A DNA stretch of 13,521 nucleotides from Stramenopiles sp. TOSAG23-6 (lineage: Eukaryota > Sar). Location of the stretch: contig LT636154.1 in the NCBI GenBank assembly GCA_900128565.1, positions 1 to 13,521 of the forward strand, in the 5' to 3' direction. The position numbers and the translations under genes are program-made. Of the stretch, positions 1-7,241 are shown piece after piece. Every line of letters begins with the position of its first letter. Position 1 is the first letter of the stretch. The notes beneath the pieces are model-generated. The model did no database searches, was not told the origin of the DNA, and was given only the letters and a program-made list of their open reading frames with translations.

Positions 1-56
1 CGTACGAAATTTTATACCTAACGATTTTTTTTTGAAATATTTTTCCAAAATACATG
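1..56 (+). repeat. Introner-like element, copy A (5' truncated by window edge)
   Basis: Right-hand part of the dispersed element also found at 849-929 (reverse), 10574-10680, 11089-11186 and 12676-12777. It shows the imperfect palindrome at 2-17 (GTACGAAATTTTATAC), then TACCTAACGATTTTT, the arm GAAATATTTTTCC and the end AAAATACATG. The coding frame of the EF-hand exon becomes protein-like directly after the ...ATACAT end, so this copy probably fills an intron that joins in phase 0 at base 56. Its 5' half is outside the window. No AG lies between the CTAAC motif and the exon. Confidence 0.7.
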
Positions 57-613
57 AATTCCAAACTGGAATGTCCAAGTTAGGAGTAAAACTTTCACCT
101 GAGGATGCACTTAAAGAATTTCAAACTATGGATTTGAATGGTGGGGGTCAAATACTGTTTGATGAATTTTGTGTATATTATGGTCGATTGGCATCAGGTA
201 AGAGACCAAAATCAAAATACAAAATGAATGGAAATAAAAATGGACCAAATGTTCCAAACCTTGGTTTAGTTTTATTGAGTAGGAGAAGTAAAGCAGAACG
301 ACCTAAAACAAGTATGGAAGCAGCAACAGCCGCAGCAAACAGACGTAGTGCTAGGTTAAATGGACGGAAGACATCATCCAGACCTCAAACAGGGTATCAA
401 AGATATGGTACAAAGAAGAAAAACGTAGCATCTAAGAATCGACCGTATCAACGTAGACTTCGACCTAATCATCACAGATTATATACGCAAAAGTTAAGGA
501 ATATTCGGGCTTCTGACAGACATACAAAAATTCGACGTTACGGAAAGTCAGGTAAGGAGCTTATTGACTATCATGGCCCATTGATTGTAACTATAAGTGC
601 CGCAGCAAGGTAA
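56..613 (+). CDS. EF-hand protein with basic C-terminal tail, 3' exon (partial)
   Basis: Last exon of a gene whose start lies outside the window. The open frame can be read back to about 32, but those residues lie in the repeat, so I place the exon start at 56. The first ~45 residues contain one EF-hand with a 12-residue loop starting at MDLNGGG: D at loop position 1, N at 3, G at 5, Q at 7 and E at 12. A GGGQ-I/V-LFDEF signature like this occurs in calmodulin-like proteins of protist flagella; that link is from family memory, not proven here. Position 5 is Gly, not Asp/Ser, so calcium affinity may be weak. The remaining ~140 residues are rich in Arg, Lys, Asn and Ser, low in complexity, and probably disordered or polyanion/microtubule binding (inference). 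A poly(A)-like AATAAA lies at 670-675. No specific gene name is justified. Confidence 0.72.
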   Translation, partial: EFQTGMSKLGVKLSPEDALKEFQTMDLNGGGQILFDEFCVYYGRLASGKRPKSKYKMNGNKNGPNVPNLGLVLLSRRSKAERPKTSMEAATAAANRRSARLNGRKTSSRPQTGYQRYGTKKKNVASKNRPYQRRLRPNHHRLYTQKLRNIRASDRHTKIRRYGKSGKELIDYHGPLIVTISAAAR

Positions 614-756
614 TGAAGTATTGGATGTATGCATTGTTTTTACACGAAAACTCACAAATTGATTTAACAAATAAATTGGTAACTCTTTCAAAACAATACT
701 TTTTTTACATACTTTGCTTCTTAGCAATACTTTAATATGCCTTTTCGAATTAGCTT

Positions 757-780
757 TATATATATATATATATATATATA
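757..780. repeat. (TA)12 microsatellite
   Basis: Twelve uninterrupted TA dinucleotides in the spacer between two convergent genes. Its length is likely to vary between individuals or assemblies. Confidence 0.95.
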
Positions 781-848
781 ATAAGCATGTAGGAGTTGTA
801 TCATATACTATGCTTGTGTCGTCAATAGACCATCGAAACCTGAAGAGG

Positions 849-929
849 CATGAAAGATTAAGAAAAATATTTCAAAAACTTTGAAATAATGTTTTGTTAG
901 GTACAAAATTTCGTATGAAAAAAAAAAGG
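849..929 (-). repeat. Introner-like element, copy B (reverse, diverged, not inside a recognised gene)
   Basis: On the minus strand it reads CATACGAAATTTTGTACCTAAC, a diverged middle, then TTTTTGAAATATTTTTC and an end in TTTCATG at 849-852. The palindromic core is at 902-915. It lacks the CGATTTTT that follows CTAAC in the other copies. It lies beyond the stop and the putative poly(A) signal of the minus-strand DUF1826-like gene, and only 13 codons are open past its CATG end before a stop. It is therefore either an intron of an untranslated region or an intergenic, decaying copy. I cannot fix its left boundary; an ambiguous base follows at 930. Confidence 0.65.
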
Positions 930-1099
930 NGTAAAGAAGAAAAAAGTTTATTATTCATAAAACTCTTCTACATTTTTTAAAATGAAAAAATCAAACACAG
1001 ATCACTCATACACTACACACTTATAACTACATGTATACACACACTCACTCATAACGACATTTATACACTATACTCACAGACACTCACAGAAGAACTTCA

Positions 1100-1115
1100 T
1101 TAGGGTTAGGGTTAG
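1100..1115 (+). repeat. Short interstitial telomere-like TTAGGG run
   Basis: TTAGGG-TTAGGG-TTAG, two full units and a partial, followed by TAGGGGG. Too short for a telomere; it could be chance or a trace of break repair. Confidence 0.6.
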
Positions 1116-1170
1116 TAGGGGGATTGAATACTCCTCTACACACTCAAACACTTATAGAATGAATTTCTTA

Positions 1171-2058
1171 TTATTTACAGCAATCATCGGTACACTTTGG
1201 AAATGGACGACTTGCCAAATCAACTTTTAATAGAAGTCGATTCATCACTGGTTCGCCGTTGCTATCCCTTTCCACATTAGGGGATTTATGTGTTAGACCC
1301 TTGTGATCATGAACACCAGTGATACCAGGCCAATTGTTTCCTTTCATAAGAAGAATTGAATTAGTCGGAGTCTGGTGAACTTTTTCGAAACATGGAATAA
1401 TCAAGGGATCACTTACATTGGATGGTTCCATCATTGTCTTTTTGAACTGGTCGTATGCCACAGAATCATCATCTGCACACCAAGTTCCGGGTCCAGAATA
1501 CGTAACTATCATCCGACCAACGTAATTATCTTGGTGCCATCGAGAACAACCATACTTACCTATGACCTCCATAGACATTCGAAGAAAAGGAGCAGTAGGG
1601 CATAATTCTCTTAGAATTTTAGCCATGAAATATGCATCTTCTTTCAGCACATCACGAATCGTAGCGGGAAGAGAAGCAACGACTTTTGAAGCTACCTGTT
1701 CGATGTCTTTTTTCTTAGCAGAGCGCAAGGAGACACTCGAATACTGTCCAAAGCCTTCACTTGATTGGTCAACTAGCCACGATGAAATTGATGATTCCAA
1801 GGCGTGTGGTCCTCGAGGTAAATATACACCTTTTACGGCAGGNACTTTTGCAGCATCCATAAGAAGAGAGGCGGTAGTGACAGACTTTACAATTCCATTT
1901 TTGTTGGTGGTAGTGTTTGCATCAGAGAGAGGAACACGTAAGCTTTTATCAAGCGCAGCTGATAAAGATGTATCAGAGTCCTCAGACGTGGCTCTTACAT
2001 TTGGTCGAGTGACTTTCGTAATTGCGTCACTGATTAACGCAGGCGAGAATAAAGGCAT
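1171..2058 (-). CDS. DUF1826-like protein
   Basis: 295 residues from the first ATG (2058); the frame is open further upstream but with no nearby ATG. The C-terminal ~150 residues match what I know of DUF1826: HQDN at about 175-178, TYSGPGT at 186-192, then LLMKGNNWPG at 236-245, HKSP at 257-260 and a strand ending in LLLKVDL. The His-x-Asp, later His and Arg pattern resembles a double-stranded beta-helix metal site such as those of Fe/2-oxoglutarate oxygenases. That fold idea is inference, and the family has no established reaction that I know of. The N-terminal ~85 residues are Ser/Thr/Ala rich with scattered basic residues and could be a linker or an organelle-targeting segment. One codon (base 1843) contains N and gives an unknown residue. 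The gene is divergent from the Sel1-MYND gene, about 100 bp away, so they may share a promoter region. Confidence 0.75.
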   Translation of the reverse strand: MPLFSPALISDAITKVTRPNVRATSEDSDTSLSAALDKSLRVPLSDANTTTNKNGIVKSVTTASLLMDAAKXPAVKGVYLPRGPHALESSISSWLVDQSSEGFGQYSSVSLRSAKKKDIEQVASKVVASLPATIRDVLKEDAYFMAKILRELCPTAPFLRMSMEVIGKYGCSRWHQDNYVGRMIVTYSGPGTWCADDDSVAYDQFKKTMMEPSNVSDPLIIPCFEKVHQTPTNSILLMKGNNWPGITGVHDHKGLTHKSPNVERDSNGEPVMNRLLLKVDLASRPFPKCTDDCCK

Positions 2059-2131
2059 TGTTGAAAAAAACACTAAATTACGAGGTAATGCAAGGCAAGG
2101 AAGGAGTGAAGAAAAATAATACGATTCGAGG

Positions 2132-2884
2132 TACCATACAAAAGCCGCAGATCAAGGCCACATGAACGCACACTATTTACGTGGTGTATCTTATTTGCAA
2201 GGTGATTTAGACATTAAAAGTTATAAAAATGCTGTAAAATGGTTTACAAAAGCTGCAAATCAAGGCCACGTGAACGCACAGTATAATCTTGGTGTATTTC
2301 ATGAGGAGGGTAATGGCGTCATGAAATGTTATAAAACTGCTGCTGAATGGTATACAAAAGCTGCAAATCGAGGCTACATGTATGCACAGTATAATATGGG
2401 TGCATGTTATTATAATGGTAAGGGTGTCACAAAATGTTATAAAACTTCTGTAAAATGGTATACAAAAGCTGCAAATCAAGGCTGCATGAAAGCACAGTAT
2501 AATCTTGGTAACAGTTATTCGTATGGTAGAGGCGTCACAAAATGTGATAAAACTGCTGCTGAATGGTTTACAAAAGCTGCAAATCAAGGCCACATGAAAG
2601 CACAGCATAATCTTGGTGTATTTTATGCAAGTGGTGATGGTGTCACTAAATGTTATGAAACTGCTGCTAAATGGTTGGAAATGTCTGCGGAACAAGGCTG
2701 TGTAGAAGCACAGTTTAAAATTGGTGGGTGCTATGCTAATGGTCATGGTGTCACTAAATGTTATGAAACTGCTGTTGAATGGTGGAACAAGTCTGCAAAT
2801 GAAGGATATAAGCAATCACAAGCCGCTCTTAGTATGTGTTATATGCAAGGTATTGGTGTTACTAAATGTTTGAAAACTGCATCA
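2132..2884 (+). repeat. 108-bp tandem repeat array coding Sel1 repeats
   Basis: The coding DNA repeats with a 108-bp period. Some units are nearly identical at base level, for example the stretch coding YTKAANQG and the segment AAATGTTATAAAACT. The array starts with a partial unit at 2132 and decays towards its 3' end. Such similarity suggests recent unit duplication or gene conversion. Confidence 0.8.
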
Positions 2885-3118
2885 AACTGGAACAGAAAAG
2901 CAGAAAAGCAGATGAAAGACACAGATGATGATGAGTTAAGAGAACTCATAATGAATCAGAGTAAATCAAAATGTTTTACTTGCGGTTTAGATGGTAAAAA
3001 CACCAAAATGCTTCTTTGTAGTCAGTGTAAGGCTGTGTCATATTGTTCAAAGAAGTGTCAGAAACTTCATTGGAAGAGTTTACATAAATACGAGTGTTCG
3101 AAGAAGACAACAAATTGA
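2162..3118 (+). CDS. Sel1-repeat protein with C-terminal MYND zinc finger
   Basis: 318 residues. Seven tandem 36-residue Sel1-like repeats (TPR-related helical hairpins) fill residues 1 to ~255, with the recurring pattern AQYNLG..Y..G.GVTKCYKTA..W.TKAANQG. The last ~45 residues form a MYND-type zinc finger: CFTCG, LLCSQC, YCSKKCQ, then HW...H...C. Sel1 arrays usually scaffold protein complexes and MYND fingers bind proline-rich peptides, so an adaptor role is likely; this is family knowledge and no partner is visible. Start: ATG 2162 begins exactly at a repeat boundary, but in-frame bases 2132-2161 encode the end of another repeat (HTKAADQGH) below a TAA at 2117. The protein may thus be N-terminally truncated or have an upstream exon; an AG at 2129-2130 would join in frame. 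AATAAA at 3148-3153 lies 30 bp past the stop. Confidence 0.88.
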   Translation: MNAHYLRGVSYLQGDLDIKSYKNAVKWFTKAANQGHVNAQYNLGVFHEEGNGVMKCYKTAAEWYTKAANRGYMYAQYNMGACYYNGKGVTKCYKTSVKWYTKAANQGCMKAQYNLGNSYSYGRGVTKCDKTAAEWFTKAANQGHMKAQHNLGVFYASGDGVTKCYETAAKWLEMSAEQGCVEAQFKIGGCYANGHGVTKCYETAVEWWNKSANEGYKQSQAALSMCYMQGIGVTKCLKTASNWNRKAEKQMKDTDDDELRELIMNQSKSKCFTCGLDGKNTKMLLCSQCKAVSYCSKKCQKLHWKSLHKYECSKKTTN

Positions 3119-3492
3119 AATATTTGTCTCATATTTTTAATTTTTTGAATAAAAAATATCGTACAAAAAATGAAATATTTATTTTTTAGTATATACACTC
3201 TTTATTGAAATTCAAAAATACAAATATGAATTTTATACATTTGTTTTTCTTTACAAAATCGTAGTAGAATGACTTGATTTCTCTCAGTACTGCCGTACGA
3301 ATACTTTTGTTGATAAATTGAAAGATTTGGAATTATAAAATTATTTTCGTAGTAATTTATTGAAGAATAAATTACGTTACCCGGTACCTTCATTTTTTTT
3401 TGTAACGGTAAATTCACCTTGTCAATGTCAAAACACGCTTTAGATATTGTATGCATTGCTTCTACACATTGTACTAGATTGTGGACATTTCC
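3119..3492. other. AT-rich spacer with 5' leader of LRR gene
   Basis: It contains the Sel1-MYND poly(A) signal (AATAAA, 3148-3153). No convincing gene is seen. A minus-strand frame of 84 codons at 3202-3456 has AT-driven composition and no recognisable domain; I do not call it. The last ~100 bases are presumably promoter and 5' leader for the LRR gene that starts at 3493. Confidence 0.5.
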
Positions 3493-4974
3493 ATGGATCC
3501 TGTTTTAGAAGATGATACTGCTAAAGCAACAGCTCCTCGGCCTAGTTCCCGGAGTGGTCCTTTAAGTGAACGATCTACTCCGAGACCTGACACTGCCGCC
3601 TCTGAAGTTTCTGTCTTGACTGCGATAACAGAGCTGTCAGAGATTACAGAAGATAACGACTCACGTCCAGGGACAGCAATGACAGTATTGAATGCATTTA
3701 CGAGGCGGCCAGAACTTGAACTTATGAGTATGGCAAAAGGCATAGTGCCTCTAGCAAAAACATACGGCATCAAGACAGCTGGGGAATCAAAAGGAAACCT
3801 AATTGATGCCATATTAAAATACGAACAGCGTAGAGATGATAAGTACAAGAAGAATAAAATGCGAGATGAAAAAGATGAACGTTTAGCTCGAAAAGAAAGA
3901 GACCTTGCAGAAGAGCACAGAACACGAGAAGCGGGTAGGAATAAAAAAACGGGATATTCAAAACCAGTTCAAGATAGAATAGATAAACGAATGAAAATGG
4001 CAAGACACACACGATCCTTAGACCTGACAAATCCAAAACACTCAAAAAATATGGGTTCTGCTGAACTTTGTATCGATCTGACGAAAATACCTGATGCTTG
4101 TTTTAAAGTATTTGGTTCAGAGCCTCACGAAATGCGTCCTGAATGGTATCATGAGGGTTTGCTCGATTTATGGCTCACAAACAACTTAATTTCTACATTG
4201 GAAAATATCCAGAAATTGCAAAGTTTGCGTACTTTAGGTTTAGGTAATAACAAGTTACAGGAATTTCCTGTGGAATTGACGACACTATCATGGTTAGAAA
4301 ATCTATATCTTGAAAAAAATGAAATCGAATCTGTACCAAAAGAAATAATAAATTTTAAACGGTTACACACACTCGATCTTGATGACAATAAGTTTACGTC
4401 AATTCCGGAAGCTATTACAAATATTCGAAGTTTACAGCGACTTAGTATGAGTCATAATCAAATAAGTGTGATTCCACCAGAAATAAGACGTTTAAGAAAT
4501 TTAATTGAACTTAATCTAGATAATAATATGATCGGCCCAGCTTTACCGGGTAATATGTGGCGTCTCGCAGGTTCTTTGAGGATTCTTGGATTGGAAAACA
4601 ATCGTTTAGACAATAATAAATTCTTTGAAAACAACGTTATTCAAAGATTAACAGCATTAACAATACTAAGGATTGGTGGTAATCGAGGCGCACAATATAC
4701 AGTTATACACCCCCTCACCGGAATTGTGGTACCGGGTAAAACTGTTCCATGGAGGCTTGTGGATGGACTATGGAAGACAAGAGAAGGTATATATAAAGTT
4801 GATGAGGATGGTGCACCAGTGTATATAGAAGAAGATCTCCCAGGATACTTACATGCGAGTGTTGATTATAACATTAAGAATGGTCAATGGTACCAAGAAC
4901 AGGAAGCACATGAGGATGGAATCTATAGTATGCTGAAATGCCGAGCTCGTCATTCAAAAAAAAAGAAAAGATAA
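3493..4974 (+). CDS. Leucine-rich-repeat protein with N-terminal SAP/Rho-N-like segment
   Basis: 493 residues from the first ATG (3493); an in-frame TAG at 3475 lies just upstream and an intervening GTG is unlikely to be used. Residues 1-70 are Ser/Thr/Pro rich with RPxTA-type motifs, probably disordered. Residues ~73-112 (MAKGIVPLAKTYGIKTAG, then KGNLIDAIL) look like a helix-loop-helix SAP or Rho-N fold, which often binds nucleic acid. Residues ~113-170 are a highly charged helix. From ~223 to ~398 there are about seven LRRs of 22-24 residues with LxxLxLxxNxL..IP patterns, of the short plant/Ras-group type, so a protein-binding solenoid. A C-terminal ~95-residue segment (WKTREGIY, YIEEDLPGYL) ends in a KKKKR run that could be a nuclear signal. 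There is no signal peptide or membrane helix, so it is intracellular. The SAP-LRR combination is unusual to me. AATAAA at 5017-5022. Confidence 0.85.
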   Translation: MDPVLEDDTAKATAPRPSSRSGPLSERSTPRPDTAASEVSVLTAITELSEITEDNDSRPGTAMTVLNAFTRRPELELMSMAKGIVPLAKTYGIKTAGESKGNLIDAILKYEQRRDDKYKKNKMRDEKDERLARKERDLAEEHRTREAGRNKKTGYSKPVQDRIDKRMKMARHTRSLDLTNPKHSKNMGSAELCIDLTKIPDACFKVFGSEPHEMRPEWYHEGLLDLWLTNNLISTLENIQKLQSLRTLGLGNNKLQEFPVELTTLSWLENLYLEKNEIESVPKEIINFKRLHTLDLDDNKFTSIPEAITNIRSLQRLSMSHNQISVIPPEIRRLRNLIELNLDNNMIGPALPGNMWRLAGSLRILGLENNRLDNNKFFENNVIQRLTALTILRIGGNRGAQYTVIHPLTGIVVPGKTVPWRLVDGLWKTREGIYKVDEDGAPVYIEEDLPGYLHASVDYNIKNGQWYQEQEAHEDGIYSMLKCRARHSKKKKR

Positions 4975-5121
4975 TTGTTTAAGAATATGATGGATAAAAG
5001 GCTTCATCAAAACATAAATAAAAAATAATTTTAATCTTGATATGAAATTAAATTATACCACTCGAGAAACCAATGTGATAGATCTTGAAGACAAATACTG
5101 ATAGTTAACCTTTTAATTCAT

Positions 5122-6921
5122 CTACGTTTTCGTCTCTATTTTCTTAGTTACTTTCTGATCTTCTGGTTCTGGTTCTTCTTTCCGTCGTTCACGTTTAACT
5201 CTCTTTTTTCTCTTTTTTCTTGATTTCTTTTCTTTTTCATTCTCACTAACAACTTCGTCGCTTTCTTGTTGCTTCTTATTGTTCGTAGGGTACTCGTTAT
5301 TAGTGGTAAATTTATCTGGTGACGATGTCTTTCTTCCAGTGTCATTTTCAGATGTCGCACCTCTTCCTTTGCGTTGTCTAGCACTACTATTCCCATAACT
5401 TTCTCGTCTTGGTTGCATCTCGCGTTTCTCTATCAAATCAGCATCTTCTTCATCTTTTAAATGATGAATCACATCAATCAATTCATTCGAAAAATTAGAT
5501 AATAAATCAACTCGTAATGAAATACGATCTACACAAGCCTTAACTTTTGTAAGTGGATCATTTGGATCATAATCTCCTTCATCTGTTTCATTTGCATCAG
5601 GTGTATTTAACATTTGTGAAGTTCGAGCATGGAAAGGAAAACCACGGTTACATTTTGTGGAGGGGTTATATAAACTTGCTAATACTCCAAGAGCAATAGT
5701 TTGGTTCAAATTTAACGTTATATAGAGAAATGAAGATCGTTTGTATTCATCCAACCCAAGTGCAAATAAAACTGCAACACATGGCCAAAGAACCCATATA
5801 ACACTTGCAACTGCAAACTTTTGGTAGAAACGTCGTTTGGATTTATAGTTTTTCATGGTGGTGAATAAAGCATACATTAGCCAAAAACTGGCAACACCTC
5901 TCGTGACAATAGTCATAACCCCCGGCACAGTTTCAAAATATGTGATTGCTGTTCCTTCACCATAACCTACATTGAACCAAATCATCGCTGTCATTACTGT
6001 CATAAAGTAAAAACTTATCAGAATACTGATTTTCATACGACCTTGTGAACTGATTTTCCTTCTTACAATAGACCAACCTTTGCCTAATAATATAACTAAT
6101 AGAAGGTAAGAAGAATCTGACATCCAAAATAATGTACTGCCTATAATGCGGAATGTAGGATATGTTGTCCCAGATCCAGCGTATATAGCAAAGTAAATGA
6201 GAGTACTAACACAACTCAACCAATATACAAGAATACTAAAAAAGAGTAATTTTGCAGTATGGTGGAATTTGTCCATTTTTAGGAGAGTATGAACAACATA
6301 CCAATACACACCCAGAATAGCATTGAGAGCAAAAAACAGTATGATTACGACTGTAAATGTGGCAGAATCTTCAGCGGATAATGCTGGAAATATAGATGAC
6401 ATATTTTTCATCTCGAAGTCATAGAGAATATCTGTGAGAGGTCCGTCGCATAAATGGCCTTTTTCCGTCGACGCACATGTGACTTTGTTGAAGTTCAATA
6501 AAGTAATAAATACCCAACCTGTCTTTGCTGCAGATCCACACCTTATTCGACCTGTATATGTTGTATAACCAGCCTGATCTGAACTCCAGTCTTCAACGGA
6601 GTACACTGCGTTTGGTGAGAAATCAACATAGCATGAACCGAGATTATATTTCTCACTACAGGTTGTTTCAGTTCCTTGTATCTCCATCCAATTAGTAAAA
6701 TATTGAGGATAATAAAGCGCAAGTTTTAATTCGTTCAATTTAGTCGGCGCTTTAACCTTAAAATGCATGTACTGTCCATCAGCAGTATCAGAGTCAAATG
6801 CGAAACGACCTACGAAACCAAAACAGGAAGATTGTTTGAACTCTCCACTAAATTTTCGCGCTTTTATATCACTAAAGAAAGTACATAAAAGGAATAAAAT
6901 GAAACTAAAACCAGCATTCAT
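5122..6921 (-). CDS. GPR180/TMEM145-type seven-transmembrane protein
   Basis: 599 residues, ATG at 6921. Residues 1-21 form a signal peptide. Residues ~22-180 are a Cys-containing extracellular/lumenal domain with paired cysteines (33, 88, 97, 128, 149, 158), like the GOLD-type ectodomain of this family. Seven hydrophobic helices follow at about 189-210, 224-247, 256-280, 297-317, 332-354, 369-390 and 396-418. Helix 3 contains SSYLLLVILLGKGWSI, matching the conserved LLLGKGW region of the intimal-thickness-related receptor family (Pfam GpcrRhopsn4; GPR180/TMEM145). The ~180-residue cytosolic tail is unusually long, acidic and then very basic (RKKRKKRVKRERRKEE), likely disordered or coiled. 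GOST proteins are linked to trafficking or signalling; the ligand and role here are unknown. It is convergent with the LRR gene (147 bp between stops) and divergent from RPL39 (320 bp). Confidence 0.85.
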   Translation of the reverse strand: MNAGFSFILFLLCTFFSDIKARKFSGEFKQSSCFGFVGRFAFDSDTADGQYMHFKVKAPTKLNELKLALYYPQYFTNWMEIQGTETTCSEKYNLGSCYVDFSPNAVYSVEDWSSDQAGYTTYTGRIRCGSAAKTGWVFITLLNFNKVTCASTEKGHLCDGPLTDILYDFEMKNMSSIFPALSAEDSATFTVVIILFFALNAILGVYWYVVHTLLKMDKFHHTAKLLFFSILVYWLSCVSTLIYFAIYAGSGTTYPTFRIIGSTLFWMSDSSYLLLVILLGKGWSIVRRKISSQGRMKISILISFYFMTVMTAMIWFNVGYGEGTAITYFETVPGVMTIVTRGVASFWLMYALFTTMKNYKSKRRFYQKFAVASVIWVLWPCVAVLFALGLDEYKRSSFLYITLNLNQTIALGVLASLYNPSTKCNRGFPFHARTSQMLNTPDANETDEGDYDPNDPLTKVKACVDRISLRVDLLSNFSNELIDVIHHLKDEEDADLIEKREMQPRRESYGNSSARQRKGRGATSENDTGRKTSSPDKFTTNNEYPTNNKKQQESDEVVSENEKEKKSRKKRKKRVKRERRKEEPEPEDQKVTKKIETKT

Positions 6922-7241
6922 ATTATTAGGAATCTCTTCCCTTTATTTCAAGAATTCTAGATAGGAATGAATTCTTCTTGGTGTGGAAAAGAGATAATAA
7001 TATGATAATAACTATGTACTATTACAGTTTTAGTTAGTTGTTGGTACACAGGTGTAGATAGAAGTTTTTTTTTTCGGTTAAATAAATTGAATGGAACAAA
7101 CCTGCCCAAAATGGAAACATCTTTTTTCGCTGGCTCTCTTGTCTCTTCAGCTCTCTTCGTGCTGTTGTTCTTCCTTCTCGTCTGCCCGCGGTGTTCTCGT
7201 GTTTCTTTTTCTGTGCATCCAACAACTCTTAGACCTTGAAG
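6922..7241. promoter_or_regulatory. Bidirectional promoter region with pyrimidine-rich RPL39 leader
   Basis: The start codons of the seven-helix gene (-) and RPL39 (+) lie back to back across this 320-bp stretch. From about 7121 to 7222 the plus strand is strongly C/T rich (runs of CTCTT and TTCTTCC), as expected for a ribosomal-protein leader or initiator, and resembles a TOP tract. A perfect 8-bp inverted repeat AAGAATTC / GAATTCTT lies at 6950-6957 and 6969-6976. No TATA box can be assigned with confidence. An untranslated intron in the leader cannot be excluded, since CTTCAG occurs in the pyrimidine tract. Confidence 0.5.

Larger units (their letters stand above)
614..1170. other. Intergenic spacer rich in simple repeats
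   Basis: No credible gene is seen. Contents in order: an AATAAA at 670-675 for the EF-hand gene; a (TA)12 microsatellite at 757-780; a reverse copy of the introner-like element at 849-929; an ambiguous base at 930; a reverse-strand AATAAA at 947-952 that could end the DUF1826-like transcript; degenerate ACACTCA/CATACAC repeats at about 990-1095; and a short TTAGGG-type run at 1100-1115. Both flanking genes point into this spacer, so it holds two 3' ends. Confidence 0.7.

Noticed and set aside
1100-1115. Telomere or chromosome end
   Set aside because: Only two and a half TTAGGG units within continuous genic sequence.
1562-2119. 185-codon plus-strand frame opposite the DUF1826-like gene
   Set aside because: No recognisable motif, whereas the minus strand carries clear family motifs.
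3202-3456. 84-codon minus-strand frame between the Sel1 and LRR genes
   Set aside because: AT-rich composition, no domain, no signal of selection visible, and it occupies the probable promoter of the LRR gene; most likely chance.
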